Assembly (NCBI GenBank): GCA_019419645.1
Contig: DXZN01000066.1
Location: 1-9,506 of the forward strand
Length of the DNA stretch: 9,506 nucleotides
DNA from: Collinsella sp.
GTDB taxonomy: Bacteria; Actinomycetota; Coriobacteriia; Coriobacteriales; Coriobacteriaceae
Direction of reading: 5' to 3'
The notes under the pieces: model-generated
Seen by the model: only the letters and a program-made list of their open reading frames with translations
What the model was told of the DNA's origin: nothing
Databases searched by the model: none
Shown here: one piece after another, positions 1 through 6,060 of the stretch
Layout of the letters: each line of letters starts with the position of its first letter
Numbering within the stretch: the stretch's first letter is position 1
Program-made: the position numbers and the translations under genes

Positions 1-130
1 CCGCGCCGCGCTGGGAAGGGCCGCGTGACGGTCCAGGAAATCGTCCGCAGTTCCGTTTTATCTGGGGAAACGTCGGTTATTGCTGCTGAGACGGCGTTTT
101 GCGGACGGCGTGGTCGCTCGCGGCGGTCGC
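1..130. other. Unassigned left edge
   Basis: I recognise no gene here. The first forward frame is open from the window edge to a TAA at 133-135 and the third forward frame is open to a TGA at 88-90, so either could be the tail of a gene cut by the window edge. Neither translation looks like a known family. The frame complementary to the first one is also open, as expected by chance in GC-rich DNA. Confidence 0.3.
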
Positions 131-136
131 TATAAT
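131..136 (+). promoter_or_regulatory. Putative -10 box of micro-ORF
   Basis: A perfect TATAAT stands in GC-rich surroundings 39 bp before the start codon of the 12-codon micro-ORF. No good -35 hexamer is visible at 16-19 bp spacing, so promoter strength is uncertain. With the downstream ribosome site it suggests that a real transcription unit once started, or still starts, here. Confidence 0.4.
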
Positions 137-175
137 GGCGGCAACGCGACACATATATAAGTAAGGAGATCGCGT

Positions 176-214
176 ATGAACGGTTATTCGTTTATCACAC
201 CGACCATGACCTAA
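176..214 (+). CDS. 12-codon micro-ORF or gene remnant
   Basis: The reading frame encodes MNGYSFITPTMT and then TAA. It has a strong ribosome site (TAAGGAGAT, 161-169) at good spacing and an upstream TATAAT. The stop is followed with no gap by a hairpin repeat at 215. That layout fits a gene whose body was lost and replaced by repeats, or a leader peptide. The M-N-x-Y-x-F-x-x-P-T pattern faintly recalls N-termini of iron-type alcohol dehydrogenases, but 12 residues cannot support an assignment. Expression is unproven. Confidence 0.3.
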   Translation: MNGYSFITPTMT

Positions 215-251
215 AACCACCACAAAGGGGACAGGCACCTTTGTGGTGGTT
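215..251. repeat. Hairpin repeat, family A copy 1
   Basis: This is a perfect 14-bp inverted repeat: AACCACCACAAAGG at 215-228 pairs with its complement at 238-251 around a 9-nt loop, GGACAGGCA. The core CAAAGG..CCTTTG and the GGAC-G-containing loop recur at 9102-9132 and 9411-9451. The style matches REP-like palindromes mobilised by single-strand (Y1/RAYT) transposases in other bacteria, which is inference. No T-run follows, so it is not a typical intrinsic terminator. Confidence 0.75.
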
Positions 252-280
252 CTGGCCGATGTGGCGGCATGCCTTACTGT

Positions 281-343
281 TTTGTCTCAATCTGTAACAT
301 CTGGACGGGCAAAAGGTCTCTATCTGTTACAGATTGAGACAAA
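281..343. repeat. Hairpin repeat, family B copy 1
   Basis: A perfect 19-bp inverted repeat: TTTGTCTCAATCTGTAACA at 281-299 pairs with its complement at 325-343 across a 25-nt loop containing GACGGG. It has the same geometry as the copy beginning at 362. The shared arm and loop motifs show that these are two members of one repeat family, not unrelated stems. Confidence 0.8.
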
Positions 344-361
344 CGTCAGGGACTAAGACGT

Positions 362-424
362 CTTGTCTAGATCTGTAACAGTTAGACGGGAATTCGGGCC
401 CTAGATGTTACAGATCGAGATAAT
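362..424. repeat. Hairpin repeat, family B copy 2
   Basis: The arms at 362-380 and 406-424 contain ATCTGTAACA and its complement, with about two internal mismatches, around another 25-nt loop carrying GACGGG and GGGCCCTAG. It begins exactly 81 bp after copy 1 with the same 19-25-19 layout, so the pair looks like a tandem duplication or two neighbouring insertions of one 63-bp element. Arm divergence (TCTCAATC against TCTAGATC) suggests they separated some time ago. Confidence 0.75.
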
Positions 425-440
425 CGCGTCGCGAAAATAT

Positions 441-478
441 AAACCTCCGCAGGGGTGCTTCCCTTGCGGAGGTTTTTT
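441..478. terminator. Bidirectional intrinsic terminator
   Basis: A 15-bp stem (441-455 with 461-475, one G-T wobble, loop TGCTT) with core CCTCCGC/GCGGAGG is followed by T6 on the plus strand (473-478) and by TTTATATTTT when read on the minus strand. It can stop the minus-strand DXS-like gene, whose TAA at 477-479 overlaps its edge, and also plus-strand transcription from the left. Confidence 0.85.
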
Positions 479-2258
479 ACTCGTTGAGTAGCCTTACGGC
501 TTCGGCCGCCATGTTCTCGACCGTCATGCCGTTCTGAACGAGCAACTCTTTGGGGTCGTAGCGGTCGGGGAAGCCCTTGGCGATGCCGAAGGTGCGCGTG
601 CGCACGGGCGTGCAGGCCAAATAGCACGCGACACGCTCGCCCCAGCCACCGTCCAAGATGCCGTCCTCGAGAGTAACGACAACGCGATGCTCGGCGGCAA
701 GGCTGTCGAGGAACTCACGGTCGAGCTCAGTTGCATAGCGCGGGTTGACGAGCGTGGCCTCGATGCCGTACTCGGCAGCCAAGCGATTTGCCACGCGCTC
801 GCCCAGCTCAAAGAAATCGCCAAGCGCGAGCACGGCCACGTCGCGACCCTGACGCACCACGTTGTAGCGAACGGCGCTGTAGTCGGTGTCCTCGGCAGGC
901 GCCAGATCGGGGCGGCTTACCAGGCCAATGCCCGGTACACGGATCGCCACGGGATGCTCGCGGTGGTCGAGCGACCAGCTCAGCATGGACAGATATTCCT
1001 CCATGCAGGCCGGTGCCAAGTAGTGCATGTTGGGAAGACCGCCCAGCATGGAAATATCAAAGAACGAAAGGTGCGTCTCGGACGTAGTGCCAAAGATTGA
1101 TGCGCCAAACACTAGGATCGTCACCGGGGCATCGTTGAGGCACAGGTCGTGCCACAGCTCGTCGTAGGCGCGCTGCAAAAACGTGCCGTACACACCAAAG
1201 ACTGGCTTGGCGCCCGAGCGCGCAAGCGCGGTGGCAAAGGTCACGGCGTGCTCCTCGGCAATGCCCACGTCAACAAACTGCTTGCCTGCCGCGGCGCGAA
1301 GCTCGGGTGTAAAGCCCATGATGTAGGGCGTGGCGGCCGTGATGCCCACGACCTGCGGATCGCGCTCGATGGCGGCGCTGAGCGCCTCGCCCGTAATGTC
1401 GGCATAGGTGCGCGGCGCAGGCTCGCTCGGATGGCCCGGGCAGAGCTTGCGCCCGGTCGCCATGTCAAACGGACCCACGTGGTGCCAGCGCTCGGGGTCG
1501 CTCTGGGCCGGCTCAAAGCCCTTGCCCTTGGCGGTGGAGACGTGCAGCACGATGGGATGATCGATATTGCGCAGCTCCTGCAATGCGTCGACCAGGGCCA
1601 ACACATCGTTACCGGCGTCCAGATAGCGGTAGTCGAGCCCCATCGCGCGGAAAACGTTGCGCTCACAGGTGCCGTTGCTGGCGCGCAGCTCGGCCAGATT
1701 GCGATACAGGCCACCGTGGTTCTCGGCAATGGACTGGTCGTTGTCATTGACGATGATGATCAGGTTGCTGTCGAGCTCGGCGGCATTGTTAAAGCCCTCA
1801 AACGCCAGACCGCCCGAAAGCGAACCGTCGCCAATGATGGTAATGACGTTGTAGCTGTCGCCCGCCAGATCGCGGGCGTGTGCCAAGCCGCAGCCCAGGC
1901 TCACCGATGTGGAGGTGTGGCCCATGGCGAACAGGTCGTGTTCGGACTCGTCGGGATTGGCAAAGCCAGAGGCCTCGCCGTAACGTGCCGGGTCGATATA
2001 AGTGTACGCGCGCCCGGTCAGCGCCTTGTGGGCGTAGGTCTGGTGCGAAACGTCAAAGACAATTTTGTCGGTGGGGGAGTTAAACACGCGATGGAGCGCG
2101 ACCGTGAGCTCAACGACGCCCAGGTTGGGGGCAACGTGTCCGCCGACAGCGGCGGAGCTTTCGAGGATGGCGTGGCGAATCTCGTCGCAGAGCTGCGGGA
2201 GCTCGGCGCGATTAAGAGCCTTGACGTCCTCGGGCGTTGTCGTTTGCGTAAGCAGCAT
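477..2258 (-). CDS. DXS-like thiamine-diphosphate enzyme
   Basis: A 593-residue protein of the 1-deoxy-D-xylulose-5-phosphate synthase (DXS) family. DXS joins pyruvate and glyceraldehyde 3-phosphate for isoprenoid and thiamine synthesis. Seen: GGHVAPNLG (39-47), DVSHQ (69-73), GHTSTS (113-118), the ThDP/metal motif GDGSLSGG (143-150) to NDN (171-173), and VGIAEEHAVTF (331-341) with catalytic Glu335. It is about 30 residues shorter than E. coli DXS, mostly through a deletion around 183-215. Aligned by eye, E. coli Arg420 and Asp427 (DRAG..GADG motif) become Gly385 and Thr392, and Arg478 (RYPRG) becomes Gly443. These normally bind the acceptor phosphate, so the true substrate may differ. I therefore give no dxs symbol. 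Start: GGAG lies 12 nt upstream, rather far. No isoprenoid gene is nearby; a terminator follows directly. Confidence 0.9.
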   Translation of the reverse strand: MLLTQTTTPEDVKALNRAELPQLCDEIRHAILESSAAVGGHVAPNLGVVELTVALHRVFNSPTDKIVFDVSHQTYAHKALTGRAYTYIDPARYGEASGFANPDESEHDLFAMGHTSTSVSLGCGLAHARDLAGDSYNVITIIGDGSLSGGLAFEGFNNAAELDSNLIIIVNDNDQSIAENHGGLYRNLAELRASNGTCERNVFRAMGLDYRYLDAGNDVLALVDALQELRNIDHPIVLHVSTAKGKGFEPAQSDPERWHHVGPFDMATGRKLCPGHPSEPAPRTYADITGEALSAAIERDPQVVGITAATPYIMGFTPELRAAAGKQFVDVGIAEEHAVTFATALARSGAKPVFGVYGTFLQRAYDELWHDLCLNDAPVTILVFGASIFGTTSETHLSFFDISMLGGLPNMHYLAPACMEEYLSMLSWSLDHREHPVAIRVPGIGLVSRPDLAPAEDTDYSAVRYNVVRQGRDVAVLALGDFFELGERVANRLAAEYGIEATLVNPRYATELDREFLDSLAAEHRVVVTLEDGILDGGWGERVACYLACTPVRTRTFGIAKGFPDRYDPKELLVQNGMTVENMAAEAVRLLNE

Positions 2259-2283
2259 CGTTGTGGGTTACTCCATGCGAATC

Positions 2284-2297
2284 GAGCGCCGGCGCTC
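2284..2297. repeat. 14-bp palindrome in DXS-like gene leader
   Basis: GAGCGCCGGCGCTC is a perfect palindrome about 10 bp upstream of the GGAG (2271-2274) used by the minus-strand gene. It could be an operator or part of a leader hairpin. In GC-rich DNA such self-complementary runs also arise by chance. Confidence 0.3.
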
Positions 2298-2382
2298 CCT
2301 CGGCCGGCACAATTGCACAAGACAGTTTCGCACATTTTGGCGTTTGATATGTGACGGCGGCGCGGTAATTCGCCAACTGGTG

Positions 2383-2400
2383 GGGCAAAACGTTTTGTCC
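2383..2400. promoter_or_regulatory. Palindromic operator candidate, LacI-like
   Basis: CAAAACGTTTTG (2386-2397) is a perfect palindrome and extends to an 18-bp palindrome (2383-2400) with one mismatched pair. A central CG flanked by AAA/TTT is typical of LacI-family operators. It lies in the divergent gap between the DXS-like gene and the HD gene, just before a possible HD promoter, and could serve either. No LacI gene is in the window. Confidence 0.4.
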
Positions 2401-2410
2401 GATGCCATAC

Positions 2411-2419
2411 TGGTAAATT
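2411..2419 (+). promoter_or_regulatory. Possible extended -10 for HD gene
   Basis: TGGTAAATT reads as an extended -10 (TG, one base, TAAATT), which would give a leader of about 60 nt before the HD gene. The region is AT-richer than its surroundings. No convincing -35 is visible, so this is tentative. Confidence 0.25.
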
Positions 2420-2486
2420 CGATGATGGTTTTATTCAATGTGTGCAGGCCGTGGCTTGCCGCCGTGAGCCGCTGGAAGGAGGCAGC

Positions 2487-3044
2487 ATGTCCGATACCGT
2501 TCGTGCCGAGAAAATCGCGCGCGAGGTCGACGATGCCGCCCGTCAGCTTGCCCAGACGGGCCGCTTGGGCCTGACGCATGAGTTTATCCAACATGGCGAT
2601 GTGACGGTCTATACGCATGTGACCTCGGTAGCGCGGGCAAGTCTGTCCTTTGCCGAACGCTTGGGCCGTGCTGGCATTTCGATCGACCGCGCCTCGCTGC
2701 TGCGCGGGGCCCTGCTGCACGATTACTTTCTCTACGATTGGCATGACCCCGACCCGAGCCATCGACTGCACGGATTTCGGCATCCGTTTTTTGCCCTGGC
2801 GCGTGCGGAGGAAGATTTTGAGCTGACGTCGCGCGAGCGGAATATCATCACGCGTCATATGTTTCCGCTGGTGCCGGTGCCACCGACGTGTCGTGAGGCA
2901 TGGATTGTGTGCCTGGCGGATAAATGGTGCGCACTGCGCGAGACGATTGCCGGCCGTCTGCCGCGCAAAGGCGGTGCGAACGATTTGAACGAGGGCCCGA
3001 GTGACGGCTCGAGCAAAGAATCGAACGAAAAGAGGAGTGGGTAG
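2487..3044 (+). CDS. HD-domain phosphohydrolase
   Basis: A 185-residue soluble protein of the HD superfamily, metal-dependent phosphohydrolases acting on nucleotides and related phosphates. Seen: the spaced metal ligands His44 (YTHVTSVAR), His78-Asp79 (ALLHDYFLYDW) and Asp145 (VCLADKW), with His99 and His124 between them as in larger HD domains. From about residue 160 a polar Gly/Ser/Asn/Glu/Lys-rich tail replaces any fold. The start is the ATG preceded by GGAAGGAGG; an in-frame ATG 45 bp earlier has no ribosome site. The stop is 3 nt before the GTG of the CmpB-like membrane gene, so the two are almost certainly cotranscribed and translationally coupled. The substrate is unknown. The pairing suggests a membrane-linked or signalling phosphohydrolase, which is inference. 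Confidence 0.8.
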   Translation: MSDTVRAEKIAREVDDAARQLAQTGRLGLTHEFIQHGDVTVYTHVTSVARASLSFAERLGRAGISIDRASLLRGALLHDYFLYDWHDPDPSHRLHGFRHPFFALARAEEDFELTSRERNIITRHMFPLVPVPPTCREAWIVCLADKWCALRETIAGRLPRKGGANDLNEGPSDGSSKESNEKRSG

Positions 3045-3047
3045 ACG

Positions 3048-4067
3048 GTGGGAACCGCGATCGACATGGCATTTGACGGCGCGACGCTTGCCGCCTGTCC
3101 GCTCTCGGCGCTGGTACTCTCGTTTGCCTTCTACGGTTTTTGCGGCTGGGTATGGGAGTCGACAGTCTGCGCCATGCTCAACCACGGACGCTTTGCCAAC
3201 AGCGGCTTTTTGCTAGGGCCGTGTTGTCCCATCTACGGTGCGGGCGGCATCGCGTGCTGGTTGCTGCTGCGTGGAATCCCAGACGCCTCGAGCCAGTTTG
3301 TCGCTGCCGCGCTCGTATGCAGCGTGATCGAATATAGCGTGGGCGTGCTGTTGGAAAAAACGACGGGTGCCCGGTTTTGGGATTACTCGCATCTGCCGTT
3401 TAACCTGCACGGACGCATCTGCCTGTACTGGGCCTGCGCGTTTGGCTTGGGTGCGTTGTGTATTTGCCGTTTAGTGGAGCCGGCATTGCTGGGGCTGCTT
3501 GGCCATCTGCCGGTGCTGATTGTGCGGCTGTCCGCCTTTATCGTCGCGGTCGCGATGATGGTCGATGCGGTGTGCTCGTTGGCCAGCTGGCGCCGCCTGT
3601 CCGATCAGCTTGAGCGTGTGCGTGCCGACCTTGCCGACCGCATCAATGAGTCGCTTGCCGACGCCTCCGACTCTATGCTCGAACGTATTCCCGATTCGGC
3701 GATCGACTCGGTGGCGCAGACGCATATCCGCGGTCGCGCCGTTAACGCTTGGCTGGCCGAGCTGGGCGACGCGGCACTCGATGCCCTGCGCGAGAAGGCT
3801 TCGATGCCGACGTTTATTTCGGATGGTGCTCGCGGCCTGGCGCTCGCTGCCCGTCGCGTGGCCGATGCCGCGCCGAGCATGCCGCGTCCGTCGCTCGGTC
3901 GTCGCCTTGCCGGCAAGCGCATGAGCCGCCCGGTGCCGAGCGTGTCACTCAGCCGCCGCGACCTACGCTTCTTTAACGCCTTCCCGCGTCTGCGCATCAA
4001 TCGTTACGAGGGCGTCATCCGAGCAACTAATCTCCGCGACCGCGCCCACGAGCTGTTTCGGCGCTAG
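3048..4067 (+). CDS. CmpB-like multispanning membrane protein (PF06541-like)
   Basis: A 339-residue protein whose first half matches what I know of the 'putative ABC-transporter type IV' (CmpB-like) family: FYGFCGWVWES (28-38), GRFANSGFLLGPCCPIYGAGG (47-67), IEYSVGVLLEK (94-104), FWDYS..PFNLHGRICLYW (110-128). About five membrane segments appear near 20-37, 57-75, 83-103, 124-143 and 153-178. Residues 180-339 are charged, Arg-rich and probably cytoplasmic, with amphipathic helices. There is no ATP-binding domain and none is encoded nearby, so 'ABC transporter' is a name rather than shown function. The start is GTG with GGAG 10 nt upstream; an in-frame ATG lies at 3066. It is downstream partner of the HD gene. 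No clear terminator follows. Confidence 0.75.
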   Translation: MGTAIDMAFDGATLAACPLSALVLSFAFYGFCGWVWESTVCAMLNHGRFANSGFLLGPCCPIYGAGGIACWLLLRGIPDASSQFVAAALVCSVIEYSVGVLLEKTTGARFWDYSHLPFNLHGRICLYWACAFGLGALCICRLVEPALLGLLGHLPVLIVRLSAFIVAVAMMVDAVCSLASWRRLSDQLERVRADLADRINESLADASDSMLERIPDSAIDSVAQTHIRGRAVNAWLAELGDAALDALREKASMPTFISDGARGLALAARRVADAAPSMPRPSLGRRLAGKRMSRPVPSVSLSRRDLRFFNAFPRLRINRYEGVIRATNLRDRAHELFRR

Positions 4068-4194
4068 CCGGGGCGGGCACGCTCACGGCCCCCTTGCTCG
4101 CGTATTTCCCGTTCGTTTCGCGCCCGTTGCCGTGCCGTTTCCAAGATTGCGGCACCGTTTCCATTCGACAACGCAGCGTTTAACAACGCCGTAT
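4068..4194. other. Intergenic region before amt
   Basis: No gene is seen. A weak GGGGC/GCCCC stem (4070-4074 with 4088-4092) lacks a T-run. CCGTTTCC occurs twice exactly 20 bp apart (4135-4142, 4155-4162), and GTGCCG/CGGCAC (4132-4137, 4150-4155) can form a 6-bp stem. TTCGAC at 4164-4169 could be a -35 but has no good -10 at normal distance. The amt promoter is probably in or just downstream of this stretch. Confidence 0.4.
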
Positions 4195-4208
4195 CTGGTC
4201 TACACCAG
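4195..4208. promoter_or_regulatory. GntR (DasR/NagR-type) operator candidate
   Basis: CTGGTCTACACCAG is a near-perfect palindrome containing TGGTCTACACCA, matching the TGGTCTANACCA core bound by GntR/HutC-family regulators such as DasR and NagR, which sense aminosugar phosphates. It ends 57 bp before the amt start codon, a normal place for an operator. The match to the family consensus is seen directly; the identity of the regulator is inference, and no GntR gene lies in the window. Confidence 0.55.
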
Positions 4209-4265
4209 TTGGCCCTCGGCCGCATCATGAGCGCCGACAACGTTCATGCGACAAAGGGGGAGCGA

Positions 4266-5543
4266 ATGTACGATACGGGATCGACAACGTTTATGCTCAT
4301 CTGCACCATGCTCGTGTTTTTAATGACACCGGGTCTGGCGTTTTTCTATGGCGGCCTGTCCAGGCGCAAAAATGTCATCAACACCATGCTTATGTGCTTT
4401 GGTGCCATTGGCCTGGTTGGTGTGCTGTGGATTGTTGCCGGCTGGTCGCTGGCCTACGGCGGCGACGGCTCGAGTCCGTTTATTGGAGGCCTTGACCAGC
4501 TGCTGTGCTTGCCGGTGCTCAGCCAGGTGCTGCAGGCTGCCGAGGGCAATGCTGCGGACGGTGCCGTCTACCCTCAGATCATCAACATCGCCTTCCAGAT
4601 GGCGTTTGCCATGATCACGGCCGCTATCGTCACAGGCAGCCTGGCCGGCCGCGTTAAGTTTGGTGCTATGACGGCCTTCCTGGGCATTTGGCTGCTTGTG
4701 GTCTATGCGCCGCTCGCCCACATGGTTTGGGGCGGCGAGGGCTCCTTTATCGGCGACATCATCGGCGCGCTCGACTTTGCCGGCGGCGACGTGGTGCACA
4801 TTTCGTCCGGTCTTACGGGCCTGATTCTCTGCTTAATGCTCGGCCGTCGTCGCGGCTTTGGCATGATGAGCTACCGTCCGCATAACGTGCCGTTTGTGGC
4901 TCTGGGCGCCGGCCTGCTTTGGTTTGGCTGGTTTGGCTTTAACGGCGGCAGCGAGTTTAAGGCCGACGCCGTGGCGGCGCTCGCCATCCTCAACACCGTG
5001 ACGGCCAGCGCGGCGGGCATGGTCTCGTGGCTTGCCGTCGAGCGCGTGCACACCGGTCGCCCCACGCTGGTGGGTGCCAGCACCGGTCTGGTCGCGGGCC
5101 TTGTGGTGGTCACGCCGGGCGCGGGCTTTGTCGAGCCGTGGGCGGCGCTGGTTATGGGCCTGATCGTATCGCCCGTCTGCTACCTGGCCATCAGCCATCT
5201 TAAGACCAAGTTCGGCTACGACGATGCGCTCGACGCGTTCGGTTGCCACGGCATCGGCGGCATTTTGGGCGGCGTGCTCACAGGTCTGTTCTGCGTGCCG
5301 GAGCTTTCGTGGACCGGTAAGGGCGGCCTGTTCTACACGGGCGACGTGTCGCTGCTCATCTCGCAGATTTTAGGCATTGTGGTGACGGTCGCTATTGTGC
5401 TGGTGCTCGATTTGGTGATCGCCGCGGTGGTCAAGGCGCTGTTCCACGGTAGCCTGCGCGTGGACGAGGCCGACGAGGCACTGGGCCTGGATGCAAGTCA
5501 GCACGGCGAGAGCGCATATCCCTCCTTCTCGGGACTTGACTAG
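4266..5543 (+). CDS. amt: Ammonium transporter (Amt family)
   Basis: A 425-residue integral membrane protein of the Amt/Rh family that moves ammonium across the cytoplasmic membrane, probably as a trimer. Seen: GGLSRRKNV (29-37), periplasmic-gate region IAFQMAFAM (108-116), AHMVWGGEG (151-159), and the pore twin histidines His178 (GGDVVHISSG) and His328 (DAFGCHGIGG). Eleven hydrophobic segments fit the family, and the C-terminal GLD..QHGESAYPSF tail is the one that couples to PII. There is no cleavable signal; the first membrane helix starts directly after residue 6. The chosen ATG has AAGGGGGAG just upstream; an in-frame TTG at 4209 would start inside the operator and is unlikely. Its PII gene follows after 146 bp, the standard amtB-glnK pairing. 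Confidence 0.95.
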   Translation: MYDTGSTTFMLICTMLVFLMTPGLAFFYGGLSRRKNVINTMLMCFGAIGLVGVLWIVAGWSLAYGGDGSSPFIGGLDQLLCLPVLSQVLQAAEGNAADGAVYPQIINIAFQMAFAMITAAIVTGSLAGRVKFGAMTAFLGIWLLVVYAPLAHMVWGGEGSFIGDIIGALDFAGGDVVHISSGLTGLILCLMLGRRRGFGMMSYRPHNVPFVALGAGLLWFGWFGFNGGSEFKADAVAALAILNTVTASAAGMVSWLAVERVHTGRPTLVGASTGLVAGLVVVTPGAGFVEPWAALVMGLIVSPVCYLAISHLKTKFGYDDALDAFGCHGIGGILGGVLTGLFCVPELSWTGKGGLFYTGDVSLLISQILGIVVTVAIVLVLDLVIAAVVKALFHGSLRVDEADEALGLDASQHGESAYPSFSGLD

Positions 5544-5547
5544 CGGC

Positions 5548-5641
5548 TTCCCCAGGCACCGCACCTTGGGTTTCAAACCGTCGCTTGCGTACAAAAGTAC
5601 GCGGCGCTCCTCTTTCAACCCAATCTGCGGCACCTGGGAAA
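5548..5641. repeat. Long imperfect palindrome between amt and glnK
   Basis: Arms of about 24-25 nt (5548-5572 with 5617-5641) pair with five mismatches: CCCAGG/CCTGGG outside, CCGCA/TGCGG in the middle, TTGGGTT/AACCCAA inside. The centre holds a second perfect stem, GCGTAC-AAAA-GTACGC (5587-5602). No T-run follows, so it is not a classic terminator. It could be a dispersed palindromic element or an RNA that tunes the amt to PII ratio. Confidence 0.7.
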
Positions 5642-5689
5642 CCCGCGTCTCATGTAAAGGGATACGTTGATTATTGAGAGGAATTCATT

Positions 5690-6028
5690 ATGAAAAAGAT
5701 CACGGCTATCGTGCGCCAGGAAAAGCTCGAGGTTCTCAAAGACGCGCTGTTTGCTGCTGATGTTCGCGGCATGACTATCAACCAGGTGCAGGGCTGCGGC
5801 GCGCAGCATGGCTGGAAGGAATACGTGCGCGGCAACGAGCTGCTCGTCAATACCATCCCCAAGGTGCAGTTCACCCTCATCTGCGCTGATGAGCACGTTG
5901 ACGGAATTGTCGACATCATCTGCAATGCCGCCCGCACCGGTGCCGTCGGCGACGGCAAGATTTGGGTCGAGCCGGTCGAAGAAGTCATCCGCATTCGCAC
6001 CGGCGAACACGGCCCGGCCGCGGTGTAG
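5690..6028 (+). CDS. glnK: PII signal protein (GlnB/GlnK family)
   Basis: A 112-residue cytosolic trimeric nitrogen-status sensor that binds ATP/ADP and 2-oxoglutarate and gates its partner transporter. It aligns without gaps to E. coli GlnB through Lys58. Seen: Gly37, Gln39 and Lys58 (ligand pocket), and the C-terminal signature TGAVGDGKIWVEPVEEV (residues 83-99) ending IRIRTGE. The T-loop differs: the modified Tyr51 is Leu51 and Tyr46 is Val46, with a Tyr at 45 instead. Uridylylation or adenylylation at the usual site is therefore impossible, so control is probably by ligands alone. The ribosome site GAGAGGAA is 8 nt before ATG. The neighbouring amt argues for glnK rather than glnB. Confidence 0.92.
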   Translation: MKKITAIVRQEKLEVLKDALFAADVRGMTINQVQGCGAQHGWKEYVRGNELLVNTIPKVQFTLICADEHVDGIVDIICNAARTGAVGDGKIWVEPVEEVIRIRTGEHGPAAV

Positions 6029-6030
6029 AA

Positions 6031-6060
6031 TCGACCGTCTGCCATCCGCAACGTTAAAAT
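6031..6060 (+). promoter_or_regulatory. Promoter of tetR-family gene
   Basis: TCGACC (6031-6036, four of six bases of TTGACA) and TAAAAT (6055-6060, five of six of TATAAT) are spaced 18 bp. This gives a start near 6067 and a leader of about 36 nt. It begins 3 bp after the glnK stop codon, so the regulator can be expressed apart from amt-glnK. Confidence 0.5.

Noticed and set aside
281..424. Possible CRISPR array
   Set aside because: The units are inverted pairs at an 81-bp period, not direct repeats with unique spacers of uniform length, and no cas gene is present.
1149..2354. 401-codon plus-strand frame opposite the DXS-like gene
   Set aside because: It has no ribosome site, its translation is Val/Ala/Gly/Arg-rich without family resemblance, and it mirrors a well-supported gene. 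Long antisense frames are common in GC-rich coding DNA.
2268..3185. 305-codon minus-strand frame opposite the HD gene
   Set aside because: It has basic, low-information composition, overlaps two supported genes and shows no motif. It is a compositional shadow.
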